Assembly: GCF_011813015.1 (NCBI RefSeq)
Contig: NZ_QHLQ01000002.1
Location: forward strand, 330,165-394,164
Direction: 5' to 3'
From: Parasedimentitalea denitrificans
Lineage (GTDB): Bacteria; Pseudomonadota; Alphaproteobacteria; Rhodobacterales; Rhodobacteraceae
DNA length: 64,000 bases
The number at the start of each line of letters is the position of its first letter. Within the stretch, counting starts at the first letter, position 1. Below the pieces are notes generated by a model. That model was not told where the DNA came from. It saw only the letters and a list, made by a program, of their open reading frames with translations, and ran no database searches. The position numbers and the translations under genes are program-made. Shown here in pieces: positions 9,230 through 18,282 of the stretch.

Positions 9230-10147
9230 TTAAGCAATTCTCGTTCTGTTGCTTTCAGCTTCAGCCAGCAGCCATTCGCAGAATACATTTACTTTCATTT
9301 GGCGCCTGCGTCCCACTGGGCAGACTAACCAATAGCCCATATCCGTCCGCAAGGTGAGATCAAAGGGCCTGATCAATCGGCCCGCCTTCAATTCTTCGGC
9401 AATCGCAGAATGGCTGATCAAGGCAATACCATCCCCGTTTATTGCCGCTTCGATCGCCATGCTTTCGATCGTAAAACGGGGGCCGTAGTTCACTTTGACA
9501 CCTTCGACACCGGCTGCCTTGGTCCACATGTTCCAATCCGGTATTTGTATCGTCATCTTGCCCCAATCTACGTGGATCAGGCGGTGATGCTTCAAGTCGT
9601 CCGGGGTGCGTAAGGGGCTATTACCAGTCAGAATTTTTGGACTACAAGCCGGGCTGACTTCCTCCCCAAGAATACGCGTTACCTCCAGTCCGGGGTAATC
9701 CCCCATCCCGAGGCGAATACCAACGTCGATACCGTCACGATCAAAATCCCGGGTTTCCAGAGATGCATCCAACCGCACATCAATATCGGGATAAAGACTG
9801 GAGAAATGAGGCAATCGCGGCAGCAACCATTTGACTGCGAAGGTGGGGACACAACTGACGGTCAAAAGGCCTGACGCCTCGTTCTGAGCCAGCCGGTCAA
9901 CCGCTTCTGCTAGCTTGTCGAACCCTTCTGTGACCAATGGCAAGACCGCCCTGGCCTCTTCGGTCAATTGAACCGCCCGTGTCATACGACGAAAGAGAAC
10001 GACGCCGAGATAGCTCTCCAATTGCTTGATTTGCTGGCTGACCGCGGCAGGTGTTACGAACAGCTCCTCGGCTGCCTTAGAAAAACTCAACCATCTTGCA
10101 GCAACTTCGAAGGCTTGCAAAGACTTAAGCGGTGGTAGGCGACGCAT
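9230..10147 (-). CDS. LysR-family regulator, GcvA-like (copy A)
   Basis: This 305-aa LysR regulator has the N-terminal winged HTH (LKSLQAFEVAARWLSFSKAAEELFVTP then AAVSQQIKQLESYLGVVLFRR). Its substrate-binding domain opens with LLTVSCVPTFAVKWLLPRL, typical of the GcvA group. The start at 10147 follows CCGGAGG. It is 98-99 percent identical to the copy at 35515-36432, with substitutions S/N, T/N, Y/H and R/G. LysR genes usually regulate a divergent neighbour; here that is only a 39-aa ORF, so its targets are unclear. It looks intact. Confidence 0.92.
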   Translation of the reverse strand: MRRLPPLKSLQAFEVAARWLSFSKAAEELFVTPAAVSQQIKQLESYLGVVLFRRMTRAVQLTEEARAVLPLVTEGFDKLAEAVDRLAQNEASGLLTVSCVPTFAVKWLLPRLPHFSSLYPDIDVRLDASLETRDFDRDGIDVGIRLGMGDYPGLEVTRILGEEVSPACSPKILTGNSPLRTPDDLKHHRLIHVDWGKMTIQIPDWNMWTKAAGVEGVKVNYGPRFTIESMAIEAAINGDGIALISHSAIAEELKAGRLIRPFDLTLRTDMGYWLVCPVGRRRQMKVNVFCEWLLAEAESNRTRIA

Positions 10148-10282
10148 ACAAACCTCCGGAAACGCGACGGTTAAGAAAAACTAACCCTCAGACGTAAAAA
10201 ACATCGTTTGTAGGAAATGTCCAGAAGAGGCTAACGGAAACTATCAATCAATTATCATCCCGCAGCCAGGAGACACAAGAAA

Positions 10283-10402
10283 ATGAACCACCCGATCAAC
10301 CAATACCCCGCGCGGCCGACTGCCCTGTCGATGCTGATTTCCGAAGCGTCCTATCGCGTTGTTGTCGCCGTTGCGCGCCGTCTCCAGCGACCACAAAGCT
10401 AG
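10283..10402 (+). CDS. Small ORF of 39 aa divergent from the LysR gene (copy A)
   Basis: The ORF begins MNHPINQYPARPTALSMLIS, ends ARRLQRPQS, and has a good ribosome site (CAGGAG) eight bases before the ATG. It is preserved in the second copy with two substitutions (P/S, V/F) and no frame disruption. The C-terminal half is basic. It may be a truncated relative of short alphaproteobacterial DUF1127-like proteins, but that is a guess; no function is assigned. Confidence 0.45.
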   Translation: MNHPINQYPARPTALSMLISEASYRVVVAVARRLQRPQS

Positions 10403-10819
10403 CCCATACCAAACACACGATGGATGCTTGAGGTTCCGCTTTAACTACCTTTATCAAGCGTGTGGATCACAGCGAATGTCAGTTAACGTCCTTCTGGTCG
10501 AAATGTAAATGGTGCAGCAATTTGGTCACTTCACGCACCTATAATGTAGCAAACGACCCTGAGCCGACATTCGTAACAAACCCGTCCAATGGCCGCGTCC
10601 AGTCCAAAGCGGACTTTTTATCCGCTGTCTCGCCACAACTTACACGCTGTTTTGGTTGCGGGCCTGCGCAACAATGGCAAGAGCGCTGAAACACTTTCCC
10701 CAAACTGGCCCTGCTCAGACGATACTTGCAGAGCAGCCACTAAAGATCGGGCATTTGAACAGTTCGGTCACCCGGCAAATAGTTCGTTTTACCTAGCCAA
10801 ATGTTTCTGCTAGAAACAC
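10403..10819. repeat. Intergenic region containing a degenerate dispersed repeat
   Basis: The first 200 bases match 36688-36890 of copy C. The stretch 10551-10600 (ACGACCCTGAGCCGACATTC then CAAACCCGTCCAATGGCCG) is one member of a dispersed family also seen at 13360, 23085, 36836, 44690 and 60330. No gene is visible; the promoter of the que operon should lie in the last 150 bases. Confidence 0.55.
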
Positions 10820-10873
10820 GGCGTTCGCACAACGCGAACGCCGGTCGTAGCCAACCCGGCAAACAAAACATGG
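10820..10873 (+). promoter_or_regulatory. preQ1-I riboswitch leader of the que operon with overlapping alternative hairpin
   Basis: The segment 10840-10870 closely follows the preQ1 class I aptamer layout: P1 5' strand GCCGG, loop UCGUAGCCAA, P1 3' strand CCCGGC and an A-rich tail AAACAAAACA that can form the H-type pseudoknot. It resembles the compact Thermoanaerobacter tengcongensis aptamer from memory. The tail runs directly into GGA just before the queC start at 10883, so control of translation initiation is likely. An upstream perfect 9-bp hairpin (GGCGTTCGC with GCGAACGCC, 10820-10842) shares bases 10840-10842 with P1 and would be mutually exclusive with it. The downstream genes make preQ1, as expected for feedback control. 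Confidence 0.85.
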
Positions 10874-10882
10874 ATCTGAAAA

Positions 10883-11575
10883 ATGAAGACAATCGTTATC
10901 TGCTCAGGCGGACTCGATTCGGTATCTTTGGCGCACAAAGTTGCGGCAGAACACGAATTGATTGGCCTGATCGCCTTTGACTATGGCCAGCGCCACAGCA
11001 AAGAAACCGACTTTGCCGCGCGTTGCGCCAAACGCCTGGACATCCCTTTTGACCTAATCGACATGCGCCACATCGGCGCCCACCTCTCGGGCTCGGCGTT
11101 GACGGATGATGTAGATGTGCCGGACGGACACTATGCCGAAGACACCATGAAGGTCACCGTGGTACCAAACCGCAATGCCATCATGTTGTCGATTGCCTTT
11201 GGTGTGGCTGCAGCCAAACAGGCCAATGCGGTTGCAACCGCAGTACATGGGGGCGACCATTTCATCTACCCAGATTGCCGCCCTGACTTCACCGAGGCCT
11301 TTGAGGCGATGCAGGCCAAGGCATTGGATGGCTATGCCAATGTGAAGCTCTATACGCCGTTTGTGCATGTCCCTAAGTCGGCCATCGTGACCGAAGGTGC
11401 CAAACATGACACGCCCTTTGCCGACACCTGGTCCTGTTACAAAGGCGGCGAACAGCACTGCGGGCGCTGCGGTACCTGCGTCGAACGGCGCGAGGCGTTT
11501 CATGTTGCCGAGATCCCGGATCCGACAGATTACGCTGATCCTGACTACTGGAAATCTGTGCTGGAGAGCGCCTGA
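10883..11575 (+). CDS. queC: 7-cyano-7-deazaguanine synthase QueC
   Basis: This 230-aa enzyme converts 7-carboxy-7-deazaguanine to preQ0 with ATP and ammonia on the path to queuosine. It has the N-type ATP pyrophosphatase loop (CSGGLDSVSLAH), the DYGQRHSKE motif and the C-terminal zinc cluster CYKGGEQHCGRCGTC. It is the first gene of queCDEF, and its stop overlaps the queD start (TGATG). The preQ1-I type leader directly upstream should tie expression to pathway product. Length matches the family. Confidence 0.97.
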   Translation: MKTIVICSGGLDSVSLAHKVAAEHELIGLIAFDYGQRHSKETDFAARCAKRLDIPFDLIDMRHIGAHLSGSALTDDVDVPDGHYAEDTMKVTVVPNRNAIMLSIAFGVAAAKQANAVATAVHGGDHFIYPDCRPDFTEAFEAMQAKALDGYANVKLYTPFVHVPKSAIVTEGAKHDTPFADTWSCYKGGEQHCGRCGTCVERREAFHVAEIPDPTDYADPDYWKSVLESA

Positions 11576-11931
11576 TGTATCGGATTACCAAAGAGTTCCA
11601 CTTCTCTGCAAGTCACCAGCTCTGCTCTCTGCCCAGTGACCACCCCTGCGCCCGCATGCACGGGCACAACTACATCGCCGAAGTCGAATTGGCCGCAGAG
11701 GAGTTGGACCAGAATGGCTTTGTTCTCGACTATCGTGAGCTGAAACCCTTAAAAACCTGGATCGACAATGAATTGGATCACCGCCATCTGAACGAGGCTT
11801 TTGACCACGACATGGTCACCTCCGAATACCTGGCCAAGAAAATCTATAACTTCTGTCGGGCACACTGGCCCCAAACCAGCGCCGTACGAGTCAGCGAAAC
11901 CCCCAAAACCTGGGCTGAGTATCGACCATGA
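11575..11931 (+). CDS. queD: 6-carboxy-5,6,7,8-tetrahydropterin synthase QueD
   Basis: This 118-aa protein converts dihydroneopterin triphosphate to 6-carboxytetrahydropterin, the step before QueE. The zinc ligands are visible in FHFSASHQL (first His) and ARMHGHNY (two His). LDHRHLNE and the final [10 protein letters not shown] supply catalytic residues of the PTPS fold. Its start overlaps queC by one base and its end overlaps queE by 4 bp, so translation is coupled. Confidence 0.96.
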   Translation: MYRITKEFHFSASHQLCSLPSDHPCARMHGHNYIAEVELAAEELDQNGFVLDYRELKPLKTWIDNELDHRHLNEAFDHDMVTSEYLAKKIYNFCRAHWPQTSAVRVSETPKTWAEYRP

Positions 11932-12656
11932 ACCGCTTACGTATCGCCGAGATTTTCGGCCCTACCATACAGGGTGAAGGCGCCGTGATTGGTGTTCCGA
12001 CTGTCTTTGTAAGGGCCGGTGGATGTGACTATCGCTGCTCGTGGTGTGACAGCCTGCATGCGGTGGACAGCAAATTCCGCCACGATTGGAAACCAATGAC
12101 AGCCGCTGACATCTTTGCCGAGATCGAGCACCTGTCAGGGGGCGTGCCCCTAGCCCTATCCCTATCCGGTGGCAATCCTGCCATTCAGGATTTCTCGCAG
12201 CTGATCGCCTTGGGCCAAGCCAAAGGGTATCGCTTTGTCATGGAAACCCAAGGATCAATTGCACAAAACTGGTTCAGCGAGCTGTCCACACTGATCCTCA
12301 GCCCCAAACCGCCATCTTCGGGGGAAACGGTGGACTGGGCCAAGTTCGACGACTGCATCACCCAAGCCAAACAGGCCGAAACGGTGATGAAGATCGTGAT
12401 CTTTGATGTGGCCGACTACAATTGGGCACGCGAGGTCGCGACGCGCTATCCAGACCTGCCGCTATATCTGCAGCCAGGCAACCATACTCCACCACCGCTT
12501 GAAGCCGAGGATGCCGAGGATGCCGAAATCAACATGGAAGGTATCATGAACCGCTACGAGTGGTTGATCGACAAAACTTTGGGGGATCACTGGTATTCCC
12601 CCACAATCCTGCCACAGCTGCATGTGCTCGTCTGGGGCAACAAACGTGGCGTTTGA
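11928..12656 (+). CDS. queE: 7-carboxy-7-deazaguanine synthase QueE (radical SAM)
   Basis: This 242-aa radical SAM enzyme contracts the pterin ring to 7-carboxy-7-deazaguanine. It shows FGPTIQGEG near the N terminus and the iron-sulfur motif CDYRCSWCD (Cys-x3-Cys-x2-Cys). [11 protein letters not shown] is the SAM-binding glycine-rich stretch and LSPKPPSSG the usual QueE signature. An acidic insertion, [13 protein letters not shown], sits near residue 190. It overlaps queD and lies 12 bp before queF. Confidence 0.96.
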   Translation: MNRLRIAEIFGPTIQGEGAVIGVPTVFVRAGGCDYRCSWCDSLHAVDSKFRHDWKPMTAADIFAEIEHLSGGVPLALSLSGGNPAIQDFSQLIALGQAKGYRFVMETQGSIAQNWFSELSTLILSPKPPSSGETVDWAKFDDCITQAKQAETVMKIVIFDVADYNWAREVATRYPDLPLYLQPGNHTPPPLEAEDAEDAEINMEGIMNRYEWLIDKTLGDHWYSPTILPQLHVLVWGNKRGV

Positions 12657-12668
12657 AGGAACATGACA

Positions 12669-13136
12669 ATGGCAAATGACGACACCTATGCAAACCTGAC
12701 CCAGCTTGGCGGCAAAACCGAGCTGCCAAACTCGCCAGAAGAAGCGGTGCTGGAACGCGTTCCAAACCCGCAGGCCGGAGCTGACTATGCAGTGCGTTTC
12801 ACTGCGCCCGAGTTCACGTCGCTGTGCCCCATGACCGGGCAGCCCGATTTCGCCCACATCGTGCTGGACTTCGTCCCCGGTGATTGGTTGGTCGAAAGCA
12901 AATCGCTGAAACTGTTCCTTGGTTCGTTCCGTAATCACGGCGCTTTTCACGAGGATTGCACTGTTAGCATTGGCAAGCGGCTTGTGGAATTGCTCGAGCC
13001 CAAGTGGCTCCGCGTCGGCGGTTATTGGTATCCACGCGGAGGAATCCCGATCGATATTTTCTACCAAACTGGCGAGCAGCCATCGACAGTTTGGATTCCG
13101 GATCAGGGCGTCCCGACATATCGTGGCCGTGGATAA
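12669..13136 (+). CDS. queF: preQ0 reductase QueF (NADPH-dependent, short form)
   Basis: This 155-aa enzyme reduces the nitrile of preQ0 to the aminomethyl group of preQ1. The catalytic Cys lies in [15 protein letters not shown], the QueF signature is [20 protein letters not shown], and a C-terminal stretch is [13 protein letters not shown]. It is the short, YkvM-like form. The ATG at 12669 is preferred because AAGGA ends eight bases before it; an ATG two codons upstream is too close to the ribosome site. It completes the preQ1 pathway, apart from folE, in one operon. Confidence 0.96.
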   Translation: MANDDTYANLTQLGGKTELPNSPEEAVLERVPNPQAGADYAVRFTAPEFTSLCPMTGQPDFAHIVLDFVPGDWLVESKSLKLFLGSFRNHGAFHEDCTVSIGKRLVELLEPKWLRVGGYWYPRGGIPIDIFYQTGEQPSTVWIPDQGVPTYRGRG

Positions 13137-13148
13137 TCAAAGTTAGAC

Positions 13149-13170
13149 CGTGTTTGTTTCAGCGAACACG
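13149..13170 (+). terminator. Probable terminator of the que operon
   Basis: An 8-bp stem with one G-T pair (CGTGTTTG with CGAACACG) and a 6-nt loop lies 13 bp after queF. It is followed by a T-rich stretch (CTGCTTTGTCTTTT) a few bases on. Confidence 0.55.
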
Positions 13171-13359
13171 ATCAATTCTGCTTTGTCTTTTGACAAACTG
13201 TGAACATCTGAGGAATTGCTCCTCATTGCTTAATGTATGCTCACTGCAAGGCTATGAGGTTCACGGCTTCACTGTCTCTGGATTGAATCGCCGTTATTCA
13301 CGCCCCATAGCGGCACGCCCAAAAAAATTTGAAGGCGTCAGTTAGGGCCGTTTAGTTCC

Positions 13360-13560
13360 TGTCAGGGCAAGCTGCGGCCGGACTATGCAAAGTTCGCTTT
13401 CTGAGCGTTGTTGCCATTGAGGATGATTGCATTCTATGGCCGGTTCCAGCCCTTCTACGACATTGGTGCCCAGTGCAGCAGGAGGAACGTCTGGAGCAGA
13501 AAGGGCGAGTTCCGGACCTTCGCTGCTGTTAAATTCAAAGTCTGCTTTGGGCAACGCAAA
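13360..13560 (+). repeat. Degenerate dispersed intergenic repeat
   Basis: This stretch contains TCTATGGCCGGTTCCAGCCC and TTCTACGACATTGGTGCCC, shared in altered form with 44730-44800, 60380-60420 and 23135-23160. It has no credible ORF and sits between the converging que operon and the fructokinase gene. Confidence 0.6.
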
Positions 13561-13596
13561 TTTAGTGACGACTGGGCTTCAGTTTATTGCCCCTTT

Positions 13597-14523
13597 TTAA
13601 AGTTCATTGGCCCAAGGGGGATTAGAACCTGCACGTGACACAGCAATCGCGGCGGCTCTGGCACCATTCAGTAGAGCCTGTTCCAGTGCTTGCCCGGGTA
13701 GCGTTTTTAACTCGCTCTTCCTGAGCTGGTCAAGTTCGAACAATTTGGCCAGAACCCCGGCATTGAAAGTGTCCCCGGCTCCAACCGTGTCGACAATTTG
13801 TGCCTTCTCTGCGGCGACCGCCACCTCGGTTCCGTTGGGCAAAAAGCCCGTCGCCCCTTTGCTTCCTTGGGTCAGGAAAATCACAGACGGCCCCTTTTCC
13901 AGAAGCATCCCGGCTTTTTGAGATAGCGACATCGGCCCCGGTAACATCCAATTCAGGTCATCATCAGATACCTTGACGATATCCGACCGCGCGATCATTT
14001 GCTCTATCCGGACGCGGTACCGCGTTACATCCTGGATAAACCCTGGGCGGATGTTCGGATCCAGCATCACCACCCGATCACCCCCCTCCCGTTCCAGCAA
14101 GGCGGCATAGGCATCTGCGCAGGGTTCGCAAGCCAGGCTGATCCCACCGAAAAACAGCGTCGACACGCCTTCTGTTAGGTCAGGAATTTCTTGAAGCTCC
14201 AGCATTCGTCCGGCAGTGTTTTCATCAAAAAAACTATAAGCTGCTTGTCCATCGATGAGTTGCACAAATGCGAGTGTGGAAGGCCGATCAGAAGCAACGA
14301 CGTTTGATGTATCAACGTTGCTAGCTTCTAGCGCAGCCATAAGCTGCTGGCCAAACATGTCGCTTGAAATTCCGCTCAGCAAACCTGTCTGAACCCCAAG
14401 CCGCCCCAAGGCGATTGCACTGTTGAACACCGCACCACCCGAATGAGGCGCAAAACCTATGCCTCCAGCGGTAGTTGATGATGGTATCATGTCGATCAAT
14501 GCTTCACCGCAGCAAAGTATCAC
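13597..14523 (-). CDS. PfkB-family carbohydrate kinase, probable fructokinase
   Basis: This 308-aa ribokinase-fold sugar kinase has the N-terminal glycine-rich segment (CCGEALIDMIP, then GGAVFNSAIALGRLG) and the PfkB signature with catalytic Asp, DTVGAGDTFNAGVL. The start is a GTG at 14523 preceded by AAGGA. It lies 18 bp after the kinase-like frcK gene and is the last gene of the fructose import operon, so fructose 6-phosphate formation is the likely role. The C terminus is marked by RAGSNPPWANEL, seen in fructokinases. Confidence 0.9.
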   Translation of the reverse strand: MILCCGEALIDMIPSSTTAGGIGFAPHSGGAVFNSAIALGRLGVQTGLLSGISSDMFGQQLMAALEASNVDTSNVVASDRPSTLAFVQLIDGQAAYSFFDENTAGRMLELQEIPDLTEGVSTLFFGGISLACEPCADAYAALLEREGGDRVVMLDPNIRPGFIQDVTRYRVRIEQMIARSDIVKVSDDDLNWMLPGPMSLSQKAGMLLEKGPSVIFLTQGSKGATGFLPNGTEVAVAAEKAQIVDTVGAGDTFNAGVLAKLFELDQLRKSELKTLPGQALEQALLNGARAAAIAVSRAGSNPPWANEL

Positions 14524-14541
14524 TTACGTTTTCCTTTTTGG

Positions 14542-15165
14542 TTAGATAATAATGTCTGCGTGCAAGGCGAATGAGTCTATCAACTTTGCATTCGCCAAAT
14601 CGTTTTCTTCGGCTCGTCTTCTGGCTTGTTCAGGTGACAGACCATACGATAGCCAACGTTCTATTAGTCGACGTTTTAACGTGACCCCCGGAACCTCCAA
14701 CCTCAGCGCCAGGTCCCAATGGTGACGCAGGTCTCTCCAGCCCGGTTTATCAAACAGTAGGTAGTTGCCTTCGACAATTACGGTGTCGCACGCCTTGTTC
14801 ACACAACCCGCAGCCGCGATGGCGATATCCCGGGACCGGTCAAATGTGGGGAAGTAGACTTCGGGTTCATCGTGAAGCCGAGTGATAAGTTGCAGGAACC
14901 CATGCATGTCAAATGTTTCAGGAGCCCCCTTGCTGTTAAGAAGACCGCGTTCGACAAGGATCTCGTTGTGCAAGTGGAAGCCATCCATCGGCAAAACCTG
15001 GGCAGAGCAACCTTTTTCATTCAACCGATTGACAAGTATTTCTGCCTGGGTGGACTTGCCACTGGCCGGTGAACCGGCCAGAGCCACCAATCGACGCACC
15101 CCCGACCGGGGGGACGCCAGAACTTGTTCCGCCAGATCCTCGATAGAGGGATTAATACTGCTCAT
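14542..15165 (-). CDS. frcK: FrcK-like P-loop kinase of the fructose uptake operon
   Basis: This 207-aa protein of the phosphoribulokinase/uridine kinase group has Walker A AGSPASGKST and a DTVIVEGNYLL segment typical of the family. In Sinorhizobium, frcK is the fourth gene of frcBCAK; its exact substrate is not settled. Its ATG overlaps the frcA stop by 4 bp. It is probably cytoplasmic and phosphorylates a sugar or nucleoside-like compound. Confidence 0.85.
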   Translation of the reverse strand: MSSINPSIEDLAEQVLASPRSGVRRLVALAGSPASGKSTQAEILVNRLNEKGCSAQVLPMDGFHLHNEILVERGLLNSKGAPETFDMHGFLQLITRLHDEPEVYFPTFDRSRDIAIAAAGCVNKACDTVIVEGNYLLFDKPGWRDLRHHWDLALRLEVPGVTLKRRLIERWLSYGLSPEQARRRAEENDLANAKLIDSFALHADIII

Positions 15166-15929
15166 GCCGCTCTTGGGGCCTCTTTGGCGCCGGTCATAAA
15201 TGCAACAGCGTCGGACATTGTATAATCCTTGGGATCAATGACACAAAGCCGTTTGCCAAGACGATGCACATGGATGCGGTCAGCGACCTCAAACACATGT
15301 GGCATATTGTGACTGATCAGAATGATCGGAATGCCGCGTGATTTTACGTCCTGGATAAGCTCCAGAACTTTGCGGCTTTCCTTGACCCCCAATGCCGCAG
15401 TTGGTTCGTCTAGGATGATGACCTTGGACCCAAAGGCCGCTGCCCGCGCCACAGCAACCCCTTGGCGTTGCCCTCCTGAAAGCGTTTCGACAGCCTGATT
15501 GATGTTCTGAATTGTCATCAAACCCAGCTCCGTCAGCTTGTCGCGGGCGAATTTCTCCATCGCGGCGCGATCAAGCTGGCGCAGCCATTTCCCTCGAAAC
15601 CCCGGTTTTCGCAGTTCGCGCCCCATGAATATATTGTCAGCAATCGACAGTGCAGGCGACATGGCCAGTGTTTGGTAAACAGTTTCAATCCCAGCTTCGC
15701 GTGCCTCGATAGGAGAGGCGAAATTCACGTCTTTCCCTTCCAGTGTCACGGTGCCTTCGTCTGGGATCACGGCCCCGGACACAGCCTTGATCAGTGAGCT
15801 TTTACCCGCGCCATTGTCGCCAATGACGGCTAGGATTTCACCTGGCATGAGGTCAAAGTCACAGTTGTCGAGTGCGGTAACCTTGCCATAGCGTTTGACC
15901 AATCCGCGGCCTTTCAAAATCGGTTCCAT
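15162..15929 (-). CDS. frcA: Fructose ABC transporter ATP-binding protein FrcA
   Basis: This 255-aa single-domain ATPase of the sugar CUT2 type has Walker A GDNGAGKSS, signature LSGGQRQGVAVARA and Walker B VIILDEPTAALG, followed by the H-loop ILISHN. The start at 15929 (MEPILKGRGLVKRYG) overlaps the frcC stop by one base; a longer frame inside frcC is not used. Unlike RbsA or XylG it has only one ATPase domain, as in FrcA. Confidence 0.93.
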   Translation of the reverse strand: MEPILKGRGLVKRYGKVTALDNCDFDLMPGEILAVIGDNGAGKSSLIKAVSGAVIPDEGTVTLEGKDVNFASPIEAREAGIETVYQTLAMSPALSIADNIFMGRELRKPGFRGKWLRQLDRAAMEKFARDKLTELGLMTIQNINQAVETLSGGQRQGVAVARAAAFGSKVIILDEPTAALGVKESRKVLELIQDVKSRGIPIILISHNMPHVFEVADRIHVHRLGKRLCVIDPKDYTMSDAVAFMTGAKEAPRAA

Positions 15930-16990
15930 TATGAAGCTACCTTTCTGATCCACTGGTCTACGGCGACCGCAGCAATGATAAGCGCCCCGATAAGCAGGAA
16001 TGTCCATTGAGCGTCAGCGCCAGACAGACGCAGGCCCAGAGTGAAAACCCCAACAATTAGAGCCCCAAACATCGTACCCAGAATGGAGCCGCGTCCGCCA
16101 AACAAAGAGATGCCTCCGATCACCACGGCGGTGATGCTTTCGATATTGAGAAGCTGGCCGGATGTGGGCGACACCGAGCCAATCCGACCGATCAGCGCCC
16201 AGCCTGCAAAAGCACAGATCAAACCCGCTAAAGCGTAGACCGAGATCAGCACCTTCTTGACGTTCACGCCAGACAGTTCAGCAGCTTCTGGGTCATCGCC
16301 TACAGCATAGACATGGCGCCCCCATGCGGTGTGTTTCAACACATATGCTAGGGTGAGAACCAGGACAATCATCAGGACAACACCCAATGTAAAGACGGCG
16401 CCGCCAACTTTGAATTTGGCCCCCAGCAATTGCAACAGTGGGGCCTGTTTTGCGATGTCTTGTGAGCGGATGGTTTCGTTGGCAGAATATAAAAAATTAG
16501 CTGCCAGAACAATCTGCCACATACCGAGTGTCACGATAAATGGTGGCAGTTTCATGCGGGCAATCAGCCAGCCATTCAGCGCACCAATGGCGGTTCCAAA
16601 TGCTAAACCACAGGCGATGGAAACCACTGGCGGCACACCATAGCGGAATGTGAACTGCCCCATCACCACCGAGGATATCACCGCAATCGCCCCTACGCTC
16701 AGGTCGATACCAGCGGTCAGAATGACAAGCGATTGCGCCGCAGCGACGATGCCCACAATCTGAACCTGTTGAAGGATCAGCGTCATGGCAAAGGGTGAAA
16801 AGAACTTCGAACCCAGAATAAGACCAAAGACAACAACTGCTGCCAATAGGACAATTAATGGGACAAGTGCAGGCGTGGTGTGCAACGCGTGGTGAAAACG
16901 AGCAACCAGCCCTTTCTCTTGATCCTCAAATGAGGCGATTTCGGGCTTCGCATTGCCTGCGGCGACCTCGAAATTATCGGACTGGGTCAT
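15929..16990 (-). CDS. frcC: Fructose ABC transporter permease FrcC
   Basis: This 353-aa CUT2 sugar permease has about eight to ten hydrophobic segments and the family stretches ILTAGIDLSVGAI, AFGTAIGALNGWLI and GGISLFGGRGSILGT. The start at 16990 follows GGGGAGG; the in-frame upstream codons lack a ribosome site. It lies 95 bp after frcB and overlaps frcA. Confidence 0.93.
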   Translation of the reverse strand: MTQSDNFEVAAGNAKPEIASFEDQEKGLVARFHHALHTTPALVPLIVLLAAVVVFGLILGSKFFSPFAMTLILQQVQIVGIVAAAQSLVILTAGIDLSVGAIAVISSVVMGQFTFRYGVPPVVSIACGLAFGTAIGALNGWLIARMKLPPFIVTLGMWQIVLAANFLYSANETIRSQDIAKQAPLLQLLGAKFKVGGAVFTLGVVLMIVLVLTLAYVLKHTAWGRHVYAVGDDPEAAELSGVNVKKVLISVYALAGLICAFAGWALIGRIGSVSPTSGQLLNIESITAVVIGGISLFGGRGSILGTMFGALIVGVFTLGLRLSGADAQWTFLLIGALIIAAVAVDQWIRKVAS

Positions 16991-17085
16991 TGGTTTCCTC
17001 CCCGTCGATGAAACAAACGGTATTTGTAGAAAAGGCGGGTCGTTGCCCGCCCTTTCCATCAGTATTCAGGTGAGTTGGGTATGGA

Positions 17086-18099
17086 TCAACCCCAGCAGAG
17101 ATCTGCACCCTTAGCGGTGTCGACACTGGAGACGCCATCCACTGGATGATCTGTGACAAGTGCCACACCGGTATCAAAGAAGTCTTTGCCGTCAGTCGCC
17201 TGCGGCTTGACACCATCTTTGGCCCAAGCGGCAATCGCCTCGATGCCTTTGGATGCCATCAGTAGTGGATACTGCTGCGATGTGGCTCCGATGACACCGT
17301 CCTTGACGTCAGCAACGCCAGGGCAACCACCGTCAACCGACACGATCAGAACCTCATTCTCGCGTCCAAAGGATTTGAGCGCTTCATAAGCTCCGGCGGC
17401 AGCAGGTTCGTTGATTGTGTAAACAACGTTGATCGACGGATCCTTGGCAAGAAGGTTTTCCATCGCCTTGCGGCCACCCTCTTCGTTTCCTGCAGTCACA
17501 TCATTACCAACAATACGCGGGTCTGTTTCATCACCCCATTTGTTTGGGTCGCCCAGATCAATACCAAAACCCTGCAAGAATCCCTGATCGCGCAGAACAC
17601 CAACGGTTGGCTGGCTTACGCCCAGATCAAGCATCGCAATTTTCGCATTTGCAGCATCATCACCCAAAGCAGCGGCGGCCCATTGTCCAATCAGCTCACC
17701 GGCAAGGAAGTTGTCGGTCGCAAAGGTCATATCTGCAGCATTGATCGGCTCAAGCGGCGTATCCAGCGCAATCACCACTAGACCCGCATCGCGTGCTTGC
17801 TGAACAGCAGGAACGATCGAACTGGTGTCAGACGCGGTCAGCAAAATGCCGTTGGCGCCATTGGCGATACAGGTCTCGATGGCCGCAACCTGGGTTTCGT
17901 GGTCGCCGTCGACTTTGCCAGCATAGCTGCTGAGCGTGATGCCCAACTCAGCCGCCTTGGCCTCTGCGCCTTCACGCATCTTAACGAAAAACGGGTTGGT
18001 GTCAGTTTTGGTAATCAAGCATGCACTGATGTCATCAGCCGAAGCGGTGCCGACCATCGCAGCCAAAGCCAGGGTCGAAGAAGTCAGAAGTCTTTTCAT
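17086..18099 (-). CDS. frcB: Periplasmic fructose-binding protein FrcB
   Basis: This 337-aa periplasmic binding protein has a Sec signal peptide ([21 protein letters not shown] then [12 protein letters not shown]). It belongs to the RbsB/FrcB fold, with [16 protein letters not shown] and [22 protein letters not shown] as ligand-contact regions. GGGAGG precedes the ATG. It is the promoter-proximal gene of frcBCAK and is divergent from the ROK regulator. Fructose is inferred from operon match; mannose or ribose cannot be excluded. Confidence 0.92.
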   Translation of the reverse strand: MKRLLTSSTLALAAMVGTASADDISACLITKTDTNPFFVKMREGAEAKAAELGITLSSYAGKVDGDHETQVAAIETCIANGANGILLTASDTSSIVPAVQQARDAGLVVIALDTPLEPINAADMTFATDNFLAGELIGQWAAAALGDDAANAKIAMLDLGVSQPTVGVLRDQGFLQGFGIDLGDPNKWGDETDPRIVGNDVTAGNEEGGRKAMENLLAKDPSINVVYTINEPAAAGAYEALKSFGRENEVLIVSVDGGCPGVADVKDGVIGATSQQYPLLMASKGIEAIAAWAKDGVKPQATDGKDFFDTGVALVTDHPVDGVSSVDTAKGADLCWG

Positions 18100-18224
18100 A
18101 ATGTCCTCCCGAGGATCATTCTAATTTGTCGGATCAGGCTCCTCCCAAATCCGAACCCCAGCAAATGCAATGCCGTGGGTTGCCCTCTTAGAAGCTTCGA
18201 TTCTGTCCGCGCTGTCAATAAATA

Positions 18225-18237
18225 AATAAACTTTATT
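18225..18237. promoter_or_regulatory. Candidate ROK-regulator operator between frcB and frcR
   Basis: The AT-rich palindrome AATAAACTTTATT lies in the intergenic region between the divergent frcB and frcR genes. It resembles the TTATTT/AAATAA half-sites used by NagC/Mlc-type ROK regulators. A loose inverted repeat (GAAGCTTCGA near 18191 and TCGATAGCTTC near 18252) flanks it. Confidence 0.45.
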
Positions 18238-18282
18238 AATTAATCAAACTTCGATAGCTTCCCTCTGTGAAAGGAGGTGATT

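Larger units (their letters stand above)
7882..10615 (+). repeat. Large direct repeat, copy A
   Basis: This segment is repeated in the same orientation at 33909-36890. Both copies contain, in order, the tRNA-Gly half, a decayed tyrosine recombinase gene, a spacer, a GcvA-like LysR gene on the opposite strand, a 39-aa ORF and a degenerate intergenic repeat. The LysR products differ at only four of 305 residues, while the region upstream of the recombinase is more diverged. Copy A has lost about 280 bp inside the recombinase gene. Confidence 0.9.
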
